From Cordilura impudica (Eukaryota; Arthropoda; Insecta; Diptera; Scathophagidae), in contig OY821518.1 of NCBI GenBank assembly GCA_963682025.1, forward strand, positions 223,319,340 to 223,383,339: DNA of 64,000 nt, written 5' to 3'. Positions 12,701 to 22,296 of this stretch are shown piece after piece; the stretch's first letter is position 1; each line of letters begins with the position of its first letter. A model generated the notes under the pieces. The model saw nothing but the letters and a program-made list of their open reading frames with translations. It was not told the origin of the DNA and did not search any database. Position numbers and translations under genes: made by a program.

Positions 12701-13352
12701 CCAAATTACCTCCTTGACTTATCATCGAAGGCGTTGTGGTCGTGGCTTCACTTTTTATCACCGCCACGGCATTTGACGGTTCTTGTGAACTGGGTCCATT
12801 ACTCATGGTAGTATCCGTGTCCATTAACTCAGCTTCTCTGGTGTCTTCATTCTCGGAAAGCTCACCCTCCCATGACATAGGCCTGGGACCATTATGATGA
12901 CTTGTAGATGAACTAGTTGATGCCACTCGGCGTGTTACTTTCAAATTTTCAATATTTGTTAATTCAGTTTCCGAATCAGAATCCTCAGCTTTGGTTACAG
13001 GTATTCTGATGCCATGACCGGAGGTTATTACACTTCCTCCGCCGCCAATACTTCCTACACCAGACGTTACACCTCGAGAACCATTATAAAATCCCACCGA
13101 AACGATATTGCCATTTGTTGAGGATGCCAATGTGGCGCCATCATCCACTTCACATTTGATATTTGTTACTGATACATTATTACGGGTTGTTGTTGTAGTA
13201 CATGTTGTCGTTATACTTCCATTCCCAATCGCTGTATTGCTCATATTTACAGGTAATTGAAATGTAGTACCACCACTAGTTCCACTTCCTGTTGAGCTGG
13301 TTGTTGTTACCAATGCTGCTCCCGTTATATTTTCTGTTTTTATGCTCGACAT
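3619..13352 (-). CDS. Hr39: Nuclear receptor Hr39 (FTZ-F1 beta), five coding exons
   Basis: Orphan nuclear receptor of the FTZ-F1/NR5 family, a nuclear sequence-specific transcription factor that in Drosophila acts in reproductive and ecdysone-linked programmes. The joined exons (13352-11127, 11043-10894, 10830-10728, 10666-10512, 3702-3619) give 905 residues, somewhat longer than the roughly 800 of the Drosophila protein; the extra length is low-complexity N-terminal and hinge sequence. The order is: Ser/Thr/Gly-rich N-terminus (1-430); two-zinc-finger DNA-binding domain (about 435-500, from CPICGDK); P box CESCKG (452-457); FTZ-F1 box (about 501-525, ending QCSYTLP); polyGln (536-542) and polyHis (632-641) in the hinge; ligand-binding domain from about residue 643; AF-2 helix LLMELL (896-901). 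All introns are GT-AG and the phases fit. The family call is very sure; the exon 4 to 5 join rests on the match to the family C-terminus. Confidence 0.96.
3720..4340. repeat. Hr39 intron 4: MITE-like GAGTTTTCGGAT / TTAGTT repeat
   Basis: AT-rich intron sequence. About 4080-4320 holds short direct and inverted pieces (GACCGAGTTTTCGGAT twice; AAACTTAGATTTTTTAACTC) that recur in altered form at about 9970-10290 and 26985-27110. Probably a decayed MITE family with no coding content. Confidence 0.4.
4346..5600 (+). repeat. Unclassified 1.25 kb repeat, copy 1
   Basis: Direct repeat of 33760-34965 over almost its whole length. Both begin with TTTCAAACTGTT and end with GCGCGTCCAGAAAGCATTGTCCGATTTGGCTCAAATT. 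Both copies keep a short readable stretch ending VVCG(V/A)FIAWGT, perhaps an old coding region. No inverted ends or target duplication are evident. It abuts a LINE at 5602. Confidence 0.6.
6403..7186 (+). mobile_element. DINE-1/Helentron-like element, copy 1
   Basis: A ~784 bp non-coding element present five times in the window. The left end is CAAGTAAGAAAAT followed by a perfect 24-bp palindrome (TATAGTCGGTCT and its reverse complement, 6416-6439) and CGATACCCTATACCA. The right end is a hairpin (TATACCC at 7154-7160, GGGTATA at 7179-7185, with inner ACCAC/GTGG). Near the right end is a CGGA-type tract. TATACCC ends and GTCC/CGGA repeats are known from Drosophila INE-1/DINE-1. There is no target duplication. 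The short ORFs inside recur in other copies and are not genes. Confidence 0.7.
7297..9349 (+). mobile_element. Foldback-type transposon with 8-bp target duplication
   Basis: A 2053 bp element flanked by CTATAAAC (7289-7296 and 9350-9357). The termini CAGACTTCAGAAAA and (reverse complement of the right end) CAAGGTTCAGAAAA are imperfect inverted repeats, and the inverted homology continues inward for about 600-690 bases on each side, leaving a loop of about 690 bases (8000-8680). Each arm carries three tandem units of about 74 bp (GTTCGAGTTCAGTTATATTT...). The 8-bp duplication and CA(G/A)-type ends suggest mobilisation by a hAT-like transposase. No transposase is encoded; the ORFs in the arms are mirror-image repeats. 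Confidence 0.8.
9970..10500. repeat. MITE-like tract in Hr39 intron 4
   Basis: About 10000-10300 repeats AGTTTGAAAGTTAT and TAGTTAAA-type words in both orientations and resembles 4080-4320 and 26985-27110. It follows the LINE end directly. No coding content. Confidence 0.4.
10512..10666 (-). CDS. Hr39: Hr39 coding exon 4 (LBD)
   Basis: Two bases plus 51 codons, after an acceptor TTAG and ending CAG before donor GTAAGT (from 10511). It reads [20 protein letters not shown] and continues to [16 protein letters not shown]. The donor opens the 6.8 kb intron. Confidence 0.93.
10728..10830 (-). CDS. Hr39: Hr39 coding exon 3 (LBD)
   Basis: 34 codons plus one base between acceptor CTAG (10834-10831) and donor GTAAAC (from 10727). 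It reads [20 protein letters not shown] and then [14 protein letters not shown], which is typical NR5 LBD. Flanking introns are 63 and 61 bases. Confidence 0.95.
10894..11043 (-). CDS. Hr39: Hr39 coding exon 2 (LBD)
   Basis: 50 codons between an acceptor AG at 11045-11044 and a donor GTAAAT at 10893. It encodes the LBD signature region ([20 protein letters not shown], then [11 protein letters not shown]). The preceding intron is only 83 bases. Confidence 0.95.
11127..13352 (-). CDS. Hr39: Hr39 coding exon 1 (N-terminus, DBD, hinge, start of LBD)
   Basis: 742 complete codons from the ATG at 13352 to a donor GTGAGT at 11126. The open frame runs 11 codons past the donor, but the family reading LFKNIS continues directly into exon 2. 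The DNA-binding domain occupies about 12050-11853. The hinge has CAG/CAA and CAC/CAT codon runs. The start is the first ATG in frame and gives the N-terminus MSSIKTEN with a SUMO-type motif (IKTE). Confidence 0.95.
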
Positions 13353-13589
13353 TTTTAGTAACTTATTAATGTTTAATGTTGTATAAAAATAGTTTAAAAG
13401 TATATATGTCTATGCTTTGTATATGGATTTTGTAGCATAGAGGGCGCTCTACGCCCTCAGTATAAGGATTCTTTTTTGTAAATTTATTAAAGAATTTAAG
13501 TCTTTTTTGTTAAATAGTTGTTTGTGCATTTGTTTATTTTATAAAAATTTGATAGATGTCGTTGATGTAGCATCATATTGTGGAAATAA
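13353..13589 (-). promoter_or_regulatory. Hr39: Probable Hr39 5' UTR segment
   Basis: On the minus strand a pyrimidine-rich acceptor (TTTCTTTTCAG) ends at 13590, so 13589-13353 may be the untranslated start of the first coding exon, with the promoter farther upstream. It contains a GC-rich hairpin, GAGGGCG CTCTA CGCCCTC, at 13440-13458, about 90 bases before the ATG and conspicuous in this AT-rich setting. Confidence 0.4.
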
Positions 13590-13599
13590 CTGAAAAGAA

Positions 13600-14545
13600 A
13601 TAATAAGAAAAATATATATTAGTTCGATTTAAAGCCTTCCCCTTCTATGAGAAATTTTTTAGGTATTTTGGAAAGAAAAAGATTAATTATAATAAGAAGT
13701 ATTCCTCAAGTCGCACACTTTACAAGACGAATAATCCAGAATTAAACTTTCCTGTTAAGATAACTCATTCTGCTGTTGAAACAATCTGAAAATTATTTTT
13801 CTGTTCCAATCCTTGGTGACTTTCTCTTATCCAATACCAGGGTGAATGATTTGCTACTCGAGGTTTAACTTCTTTATGTTTATAGACTACTGTCAAAGTT
13901 TTAAGCAATCTGTGTTATTAGTCTGTTAGCCATTGAAAGCACCAAATTTCGGGAATATTTTTCTAGAGGCTAAAGAAAATTTTGGTTGCTCATGAAACTT
14001 AAAAAAGCACTAATCGAACCTAGAAAAACCTTGATAAATACAGTGGAAACTCTGTACCAATAATTGTAATGGTAAATATAGTGGTTTATTGATGAGTGTT
14101 ATGATCGCACTAGTGTAGATGATGCCGTACACCCGAAACAATTAAAACAAATCCACGATCCACGAGAAGACGCAAGCCATAGATATATCAACTCGTTTAG
14201 TGAACAACAATCAGCAGTCCAAATAGCGAATTTTTCCGGCCGACAAAAAACCAACAAATTGAAAACATGAAATTTATACCAAAATATGCAAATTTTTTAT
14301 GAAAAGGTAAACGAAGGGTATTTCGTAGATCTATCTAATTTTAATTTTACGCCCAAATATTGTTAATATCTAGAGTAATTAAGATTTGTCGGTAATATAC
14401 GTTCTATCCACAAATATGGAAAAATGACCGCATGTTGACAAAACGTGACATGCCGTCGCTCTAAAATAATAAATTATTACATAATAATTATAATAATAAA
14501 TCTATTAATTTGTACACCAAAAATTATTTTTTATAATAAATTATA
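13600..14545. other. Upstream of Hr39, no gene seen
   Basis: AT-rich sequence. The only cross-match noticed is a piece around 14317-14345 (GGTATTTCGTAGATCTATCT) that resembles 25193-25222. Regulatory content for Hr39 is possible but not readable. Confidence 0.4.
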
Positions 14546-14907
14546 TCTATAATATTAATAGACTAGGCAATTTTTTGTTACCGATGTTAGTTTCACAGTT
14601 TTACCCCGATTTTGACCAAAAAATTTATCATTTGAAAGGTATTTCTTTTTAGCTGTTACCCAGATTTACAGATTTTCATCGTCTGGAATATTTGTTTGGA
14701 GTTATGATCGTTTAAAATTGCTACTAACACATACATAAAATTATACAATGCTATGTGTGTGTTTATTAAATTTGTTAATGTGTTTGTGTTTGTTTTCTTC
14801 ATTTAAAATGTGTTGAATTGTGAAGCATACCTTTAGGGTCTTTATTAAATGAAAAAATAAAATTTCCTAGAACTTGCACTTGAATTTCGAGTGCTGGAAT
14901 CTGCTAG
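14546..14907 (+). mobile_element. Mini-Helitron, copy 1 (362 bp)
   Basis: Starts TCTATAATATTAATAG after an A and ends GGAATCTGCTAG before a T, as expected for Helitron insertion between A and T. A short hairpin-like pair (TTGAATTTCGAG here, CTCGAATTTCGAG in copy 2) lies just inside the CTAG end. Three other copies are in the window. No Rep/helicase coding. Confidence 0.7.
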
Positions 14908-15030
14908 TTACTATAATAGCGTAAGATTTCTGCTGAGTAATAATATAATAATAGTGAAATTCTATAATATGAACGTTAATTTAAATAACATTAAAAAAAG
15001 AAATAATTAATTCAATTCAAAATATTTGAT

Positions 15031-15310
15031 TCAAGCTTTCTTATGATAATTTTCGAAGAGAAGAATTTTATCAGGACAATTTTTGCACCTGAACGAAGTT
15101 TCTTTACGAATTTTTAATTTAGAGCATTGTCTACATCTTTGGTACTTGATTTTCTTTCCTTTCCTACAGTTACTGGAATTCTTTCAATAAATTGGTTATT
15201 GTCAAAAATAGTTTCAATATTCTTATGGCTTACACCTCCAGCAGTAGGACACATTGCTACTCATTCTTGCCCTTTTGAACATTTTTTGACAACTATATCT
15301 AAATATAGAA
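15031..15310 (-). pseudogene. piggyBac transposase C-terminal fragment
   Basis: Reading the minus strand gives NNQFIERIPVTVGKER and, after a frameshift, KYQRCRQCSKLKIRKETSFR followed by CKNCPDKILLFENYHKKA and a stop at 15033. The FIERIP sequence followed by a CxxC...CxxC ribbon (CRQC, CKNC) is the C-terminal zinc-binding region of piggyBac transposases. Only this end survives; the DDD catalytic region and the TTAA-flanked termini are absent. Confidence 0.7.
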
Positions 15311-15346
15311 AAATTACAGAAATGCCAAATTAAGATAAGATAAATA

Positions 15347-15510
15347 TGATTACTCGAGCCCCTTGGTATGTGAGAAATTCACAGCTGCATAGAGAATTAA
15401 ACGTACCCCTCGTCATAACCGAAATTGTTAAAAACTGTTCAAACTAGTTGAAAAACTAGAATATCATCCAAATCTACTAGCACGTGACCTTCTCGTAATA
15501 TATTCTTGAG
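15347..15510 (+). pseudogene. Jockey-type LINE ORF2 C-terminal remnant
   Basis: Reads ITRAPWYVRNSQLHRELNVP then LVITEIVKN and, in the next frame, VEKLEYHPNLLARDLL. This matches the C-terminus of jockey-clade ORF2 proteins (APWYV..., then HPN.LAR.L). A stop and a frameshift interrupt it. It lies next to, and opposite in strand to, the piggyBac fragment. Confidence 0.65.
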
Positions 15511-17567
15511 AATAACTGAGCCAATGTACCATATTTAAGGCCTAGTTAGCCACACGTAACCGTAATCAAATGTGTCGGCTGTTTTTTTCTGTTATGTACA
15601 TGAAAAGCACGTAGAGCAGTTACCGAACTCAACTTTCTCGTAACCGGAACGTCCCAATCTGTTGAATATAGATTTTTGCACCGTTTTACGTGACATTTGC
15701 GAACAGCTGATAAAGTTCGGTACTGGCCGGATTTAGTAATAGTTTTAAGATTAATAAATAAATTAATAAAAAAGCAAGTAAGAGTGTTAAATTTGGCTGT
15801 GCCGAATCTTTGATACCCTCCACCTCGGTTTGAGTATTGATAATAAATATAAACAAAATATTGGAAAAATATGCATGCGTTTCCGGTTATATGACATAAC
15901 TTTTCGTTTAATTTAGTTTTAGCTAATTAAATAGCTCGCCCTAACCTCCATTGCAAAGGTAATGGTTGCGTAGGGTGGCTATATGCATTAAATCGTGCTA
16001 ATTGGAGATGGCTGTATAGTTTCTTTTAACTGGCGAAATATTTTTTCATTGCGGCCATATAGGTCGGATGGAGTAACAAAATAATAACCAAAAAAAAAGC
16101 TCTCTCAACTTTTTTATTAAGATATTGCCATATTTGGAAAATATAGAGAATAAATTTATAACAATAAATAATCAAATTAGGGATGCCAAACGCAAAAAAT
16201 CAAATTTCCCAAACATTTTAAATAAAATAATTTTTTATATTTATTTTCTGAAAAACTTCAAATATTCATCCAAAAAAAATTGTGAAAATTTATATATAAA
16301 TAAAATTCTCATCAAATTGCGTTTATTTATGTAACAATTTTTATGTTCGCAATTCTTAAATATCATTTGAGGTTTTCTAAAGCTCATTGAATTTAAATTA
16401 ATGTTTTCTGTAGTCCGATTCTGTAAATTTCAACGATCCGACAATCGCAAAATATATCGACAGCTATTGTTGTTTGCACTTAGGATTAAGTGATTCACTA
16501 AGTACATACCTCTTAGCGACAGTCGACAAATCTATTTTTCTATTTATTTAAATTGTAAACGAGTGGCATCTCTGTCAAAATAAGCGAAAAACACAAAGAA
16601 GAATAGAAAAAAAAATTACTTCGTATTTGACAGGATGATTTTATGTTTATGTTTAATACCTCTATTTTTTTTACTAATGATTCTGTTTATTTATTTGAAA
16701 ATGAAATAATGAATTGAATATGCTATTTAATTTTTTTATTTATATAAAAAAGTTTTTTAATAGAAGCAAAATATTTTCACTATTTTATGATTTTTATTTA
16801 TGTATGACGACATTTCAACCTAAAAATTTAAGTTTTTTTTGATTGAATAAACAACACAAAAATGGTTGTCGTTTAGCTGATTTTAACAATAGCGAATATC
16901 GTTTAAAAATTTTACTGATAATTTTGCTTTTCTTTTTTTAATGATTCGACTATCGTTAAAAGAAGTTACTGAAAAGCTATTAATTTCTCCTGAATGCCAA
17001 TATTTTTTTCAATGTAAATATTTTTTAAATGTAAACATATTTGGTGTTTTTTTTTGGAATTTGATGCAATTGATATCTTCTAAATTTAAAATTATTATTT
17101 CCGACGTTTTGATATGATTTTCTGAAATTCAATTAATATTTTATAATTTATAATTGGAAATTTTAATTCCAGTTTTTAGAATTGATATTTTCTAAAATTT
17201 GAATCGAAAATTTAAAAAGTGCAATTTTGTATTTATGTGAATAATAATGCTTTAGTAATTATAAACAATTTTTAAAAATAAGATGTAATCGCAATCAGAT
17301 ATTTTGTAGGTAAAACAGAATAATAATTCTATATAACTATGTAGAACTTTTTTGAAAGCAAAAAACTCTTTGATAACTCGGTAACTCTATTTTGTGAAGA
17401 CAACAAAAAGTTAATATGCCAAACTTATGTTCATATTTGTAAAAGAATAATGAAAAAACGTATGAAATAAAAGACCAGCCCGTGTATACTCTTAACATTG
17501 TTCTGTATGATATCTAGTCGAAAATGTTGACATTCATGTTAAAATAGAAATAACTATTGCAAAGCTA

Positions 17568-19217
17568 CCCTACAAGAAATGAATGACTGAAACTAACACA
17601 TAAACAATTTTTGTACTAACACATTTGCAGTTTTTTTCTATTTAAAAACATATGACTGTCATTGTTGCTGTTGTTAAGGTTTAGGAAAGGTAAGTAATTA
17701 ATTAAATTAAAATTAAATTAAAAAGTTCAAGTTAATTTTTGTTGTTTCTTTAGGATTCTTCAAAATATGTCAGTGGATTCGTTAGTGCCATTCTCAATTG
17801 TGGTGGCACGTCCCTCCATTATACCCTTCCACAATTTATTTTTTGCTCGCTTGTGGCCTATTCCTGTTGGATCGTTAACTTAAGATATTGCTGTAGAATC
17901 TTCACAAACTTTCAATCTAGAACTTTTATACCTCTTAGGAAACGCATTTGTGTAAAGAATTATATTGTGCGACAATATGTTATATCCTGGATTTCGATTG
18001 TGAATGCTGTACCAGAAAATAATATGGTTATCTATTTGATATTATTGATGGACTTTTTATGATGTTGGAAGATAATACACAAGAAATATAATTGTGTGAA
18101 ACAACGCTGACACAGTTTATTAAATCGATTCGTAATGATTCCAGTTAAGTGCGCATGGAAGACACTATAAATATATTGTTATTACATGCGCAATCACCAA
18201 ATGAGCTAATTAAGGTAATGCACTGACATTTTATTAAAAATTTGTAGCTACAAACAAAGTAAATCTTCCTTGCAGCATTTTACACTAATCCTTATATCTA
18301 TCTTTCAGTCTGTTGCCATAACATGGATATGGGAGTTTGTTTTAATATTTGAATGTTTTAATTTATGCCGTTCTGGAATATAGTGTCTGGAATATGTTGA
18401 TAATATGAAAGGAAATTAGTTTCTTCAAAAGGACAAAGATCACAGAATATTGAACAAATTGATTTATGGAGGTATTATCACAATATCTCACACACCGTTC
18501 TGTACAAACAAAGGTAGCAGTATTTGAATGGATACATCATTTACTCATCAATCTTCCAAATGAATTGCATCAGGTTTGGCCGAAATTGTTAATTCACAAC
18601 ACTCTAAAGGTAAGCTTTAATATAAATTGTTGATATATATGTAAGTGTTATAATAAATTGTTTTCTTTAAGAAACTACTGATTGCACTAAGGCCCATTAC
18701 CGGAAAAGTGAAAAGTCAGCAAAGTTGTTTAAATATCTCTTTTAAGTTAAGCCCATTGTCCTGTTTCAACATTGTCTCAAAGTTATCACCACGTTTCGGA
18801 ATTAGTGATATTGTTGTTTTGAATATTTAATGTTTATTTTTAATTTTGAATTTGATTTTTAATACAATAAATAAATAAATTAAAAATAATAAGTCGTGTT
18901 TCATTATAATCAAGCGTGACCGGTCAATGATGATGTATATAGCCATCAAATGTGACCGGTCAACGATGATATATATATCTATCATCGTTGACTACTAAAC
19001 AGCGGTAGAGTGAGCAGTTCAGATATATATTATATGGTTTACATACATTCATAGGTTAGAGTAAGATGCAAAATCACATGTACACAAAAGTTTCGGTCAG
19101 TTTTGGCATATTTGCCTTAATAAAATGATAGAAATTTTGTTCTACGCGATGACCGACACTTCAGTCAGTAGCGACGGTCATATCACCGGTCAAATGACCG
19201 TCACTGTTCTTGTAGGG
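17568..19217 (+). mobile_element. TA-flanked TIR transposon carrying a Vac14 gene fragment
   Basis: A 1650 bp insertion in repeat copy A. The termini are CCCTACAAGAA (17568-17578) and its exact reverse complement (19207-19217), flanked by TA on both sides (17566-17567, 19218-19219). Copy B reads GCAAAGCTAATTAGAAC across the site, so one TA was duplicated. Near the right end are several GACCGGTCA-like words (about 18929-18962 and 19160-19200). No transposase is encoded. The left half is a decayed multi-exon piece of Vac14. The superfamily is undetermined; a TA target fits Tc1/mariner-like and some other groups. Confidence 0.8.
17655..18720 (+). pseudogene. Vac14: Vac14-derived pseudogene fragment with introns
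   Basis: Vac14 is the HEAT-repeat scaffold of the PIKfyve-Fig4 complex that makes PI(3,5)P2 on endosomes. Pieces in Vac14 order: LGK|DSSKYVSGFVSAILNC; VARPSIIPF; GLFLLDR; SSQTFNLE; RQYVISWISIVNAVPENNMV; LEDNTQEI...LCETTLTQFIKSIRNDSS; MEDTINILLLHAQSPNELIK; VAITWIWEF; SVQTKVAVFEWIHHLL. Exon-like blocks are separated by GT-AG introns at 17690-17753, 18215-18308 and 18610-18671. In-frame stops (18089-18091, 18146-18148), frameshifts and internal losses make it non-functional. I named it by matching remembered human Vac14; coverage is from the N-terminal third to the middle. It lies wholly inside the TIR element. Confidence 0.8.
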
Positions 19218-19490
19218 TAATTAGAACAAAAATTATGGCGCCATCTACTGTGGCATAGTCACGCTGAGCAAAATGAAAAGACACTCTGTTAATGCAAAAG
19301 AAATGTATTTTCCCCACAAAAAAATATTGCAGAATTTTATGTAAATAAAATAATATACCGATTTATTTCTAACATGCAGTTATTATGGATATAGAATATA
19401 TGTATATTATTTGTATTATTTAATATGTGTATGTATGTATATGTAAATATTACACACAAAAAATACAACATCAAACGTAATTTTTGTGTT

Positions 19491-20290
19491 TTTATACCCT
19501 ATACCACTATATGGTTTGGGTATAATGACTTTGTGCTGCTGTTTGTAACAACCAAAAATATTTGACCTAGACCCCCTTTAATTATACCGATCGAATCAGA
19601 ATCACTTTCCGAGTTGATTTAACAATGTCCGTCCGTCCGTCCGTCCGTCCGTCCGTCTGTGTGTCCATGTAAACCTTGTAATCAAACTGCAGGTCGCAAA
19701 TATGAATATATTGTGAATATGAATATATTTGGTATGTAAGCTTTTATCGGCCATCGGATGAACGCTATTGAAATTGGTGAGAATCGGTCCATGTTCAGAC
19801 CTAGCCCCCATACAAATTACCCCTATGAAATCGACATAAATTGCCATAAGATCGACATAAATTGTCATATAGATCTTACTCAAATTGGGTTTGTATGCGT
19901 TCATTACATCCATTAATGAGTAGTCCAAAAATGATGCCTTTGGCCCCATATAGAGCTGCTGCCCGATCTTCACTTAAATCTATTAAAAACAAAAATATTG
20001 CACTGATTCTTCTCAAATTTTGTTTGTATATATTTTTGCAAAATAAAAGAGACTTTACCAAACATGATCAGGATCGGTCCATTTTTGGACCTAGTCCCCA
20101 TATAGATATATCATCCGATATGAACTTTTTCATATCTGCAGCCAAAAAAAATTAATAAAAATCCCACTCAAATTTGGTTTTTGCTTATTTTCTCTGTCCA
20201 GTTAGTTGGGCCTAAGAGATAGAGGTTTCTAAACGCATGGTATAGGGTATCGTATAGTCGGTCTAGACCGACTATAATTTTCTTACTTGT
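19491..20290 (-). mobile_element. DINE-1/Helentron-like element, copy 2
   Basis: Minus-strand copy of the 784 bp family: hairpin end at 19494-19525, a long CCGT tract (about 19629-19656), and the palindrome near 20253-20276 with the CTTACTTG end. It interrupts repeat copy A; copy B reads GGGGTTTTCTCTTTAAATAA across the empty site. The ORFs on both strands are repeat-derived. Confidence 0.75.
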
Positions 20291-21188
20291 TCTCTTTAAA
20301 TAAATTAATACATAAAAATTTTTTTTGCTAAATTTACATTGTTTTTTTTTTTATTAACAACTAGGTATTTTAGCATTATTTGCTTTAGATGCTGGTGAAT
20401 TTTTATTCCCTTTATATTAACTCGTAGTGTCTGCTTGTCGAAAAAATTTTGGATCGATTTTAACCCCTTTCCCGTGACCCAATCGATCTGAAACTTTGCA
20501 GGCCGGCTCGTGGCAGTGACAGAAATGATCTAGTAAATTTTTTTAGTGATGCCAAAACAATGGAAACTTTTAAAATCTTCTACCAGAGTTGATAAAAAAA
20601 ATGTACAAAGCGTTAGTTTTTATTATATTATTACCACAACGACCACAAAACCAACAAGTCCAGCTATGACAAGAATACAACATTTAGAATAACAACAAGA
20701 ACAATATAGAAACATCATATTTTTCATTTTTTTTTTTTACTTTTTCAGAGATTTCCCTGGACCTGTTCCACCGATTTTAATGATTTTTGAAATAGAAATC
20801 TTCCCATAAATTTGGTGAATCATTCTCATTAAAAGTGATCATCTTAGCTGTCCTATTGAGGGCGTGATCGTGACAAGAACAACATAAAAAATTATATTTT
20901 TCAAGACTTTTTTTAGTTCTTCATTCAAATCTCGGGCTCTAATCAACCGATTTGGACGATTTTAAATAGCAAACTTCTCAGGATGTTAGTGAATCATTTT
21001 TTATGTCGACGAGCACCCTGGCTGCCCAATTGATGCCGTCATCGTGATTTCCACAGACGGAAGGACGGACAGACGGACATCGCTATATAAACTCCGGTAA
21101 AGGATCAAAAATATATATATTTTATGGGGTCCAAATTTGGAATGACAAACTTATATATACCCTCTGCACACTGGAGTGGAGGGTATAA

Positions 21189-22296
21189 TTATTAATAAAA
21201 TCAACCGATGTGTTATAAACTTGAACAGCTGTATTTTCGATTGTATCAACACAAATTTAATTTATCGATTTTCTATTGTGATAAAATATTTACTGTTAAG
21301 AAAACAGAATTTTAGTCATAATCAACACGAAATTCGTTTACAAACTTCATCTAATTCAGTTGGCAATAAATTTGAAAGTCACAATTAATCTGTTTACTGT
21401 GTGCACATATTTAGGCACCTAAACACAAGGTTTAAGATAACGAGAGAACAAACATGATTGATGATTGATGAAAATTAGAATTTTGCATGTGAAAATACAC
21501 CGATTCATTGTAGTAAAGTGTGCTTGAAGATGTTGTTTGACTGTGGAGACATTTACATGGCAGCTCTAGGGAGCCCTACACTAAATCTTATATTCATCAA
21601 ATTGTAGAATTACTGCATAAATTCGGAAAACTGTTACAGTTAAATGATAGAATTTGTACCAGAATTCAATTAAGAAAATTTATGATTGATGAGGTTCACG
21701 GCCACAACATCCCGCATTATTGTATGACAATTGATTGACATGGGAATATTATACTTTCTTGTAGGCGTTTTAGAAAACATGTCAAATTTTATTTTCAAAA
21801 ATTTGAAAGTATTTCTTAGGAATTAACATAAATTTTATTAAGAAAACCTAATTAGTGAAAAAAAAAAGAAAATGTACATACATATGTCATACAAAACCAA
21901 AAAATAGACATAAAAAGTCATTAACATGTCATTTATTATTCATATCGGGAAATGACAGATTTTCTGAGATATTAAGACTTCACTAGAAGAAATACACAAT
22001 GTAAAACATATACATACGAGAGTGTGATATTAAAATAATACCAAAATACCTAAAACTATAAACACATGATGTCTTTTTTGTTTCTTTGACAGCTGACAGT
22101 TCTTTGACTGATACACACGCACTTTTCAAACAAATCTGTGTGCTAAAAATATAATAAAATTAAGAAACTTTAATTTTATATTCCAACAGTTTTTTATACA
22201 ATGGCCTTTAAATATAATTAAATAAATGGGAAAATAGAAGAATAAAATATATATAAATTTTTTTTTAATTAACCTAATTTATTTGTCAACACAAAA
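21189..22296. other. Intergenic stretch, nothing recognised
   Basis: AT-rich. I read both strands and saw no domain, element end or repeated segment worth calling, apart from its position between two DINE-like elements. Confidence 0.4.

Larger units (their letters stand above)
15775..21188 (+). mobile_element. 3 kb DINE-like repeat, copy A, with two nested insertions
   Basis: Without its insertions this copy is about 2.96 kb and matches copy B (55496-58492) throughout. The left end is CAAGTAAGAGTGTTAAA then GATACCCTCCACC. The right end is a hairpin, TATACCCTC (21156-21164) with GAGGGTATA (21179-21187), preceded by an ACGGACGGACAT-type tract and GTTTGTCATTCC-like sequence (as reverse complement). 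These features are shared in outline with the 784 bp family. No conserved ORF is present; apparent ORFs (16125, 16681) are repeated in copy B and decay differently. Confidence 0.7.

Noticed and set aside
16125..16334. ORF MPYLENIENKFI, also at 55856-56068
   Set aside because: Both are K/N/I/F-rich frames in the 3 kb repeat; similarity reflects repeat homology, not coding constraint.
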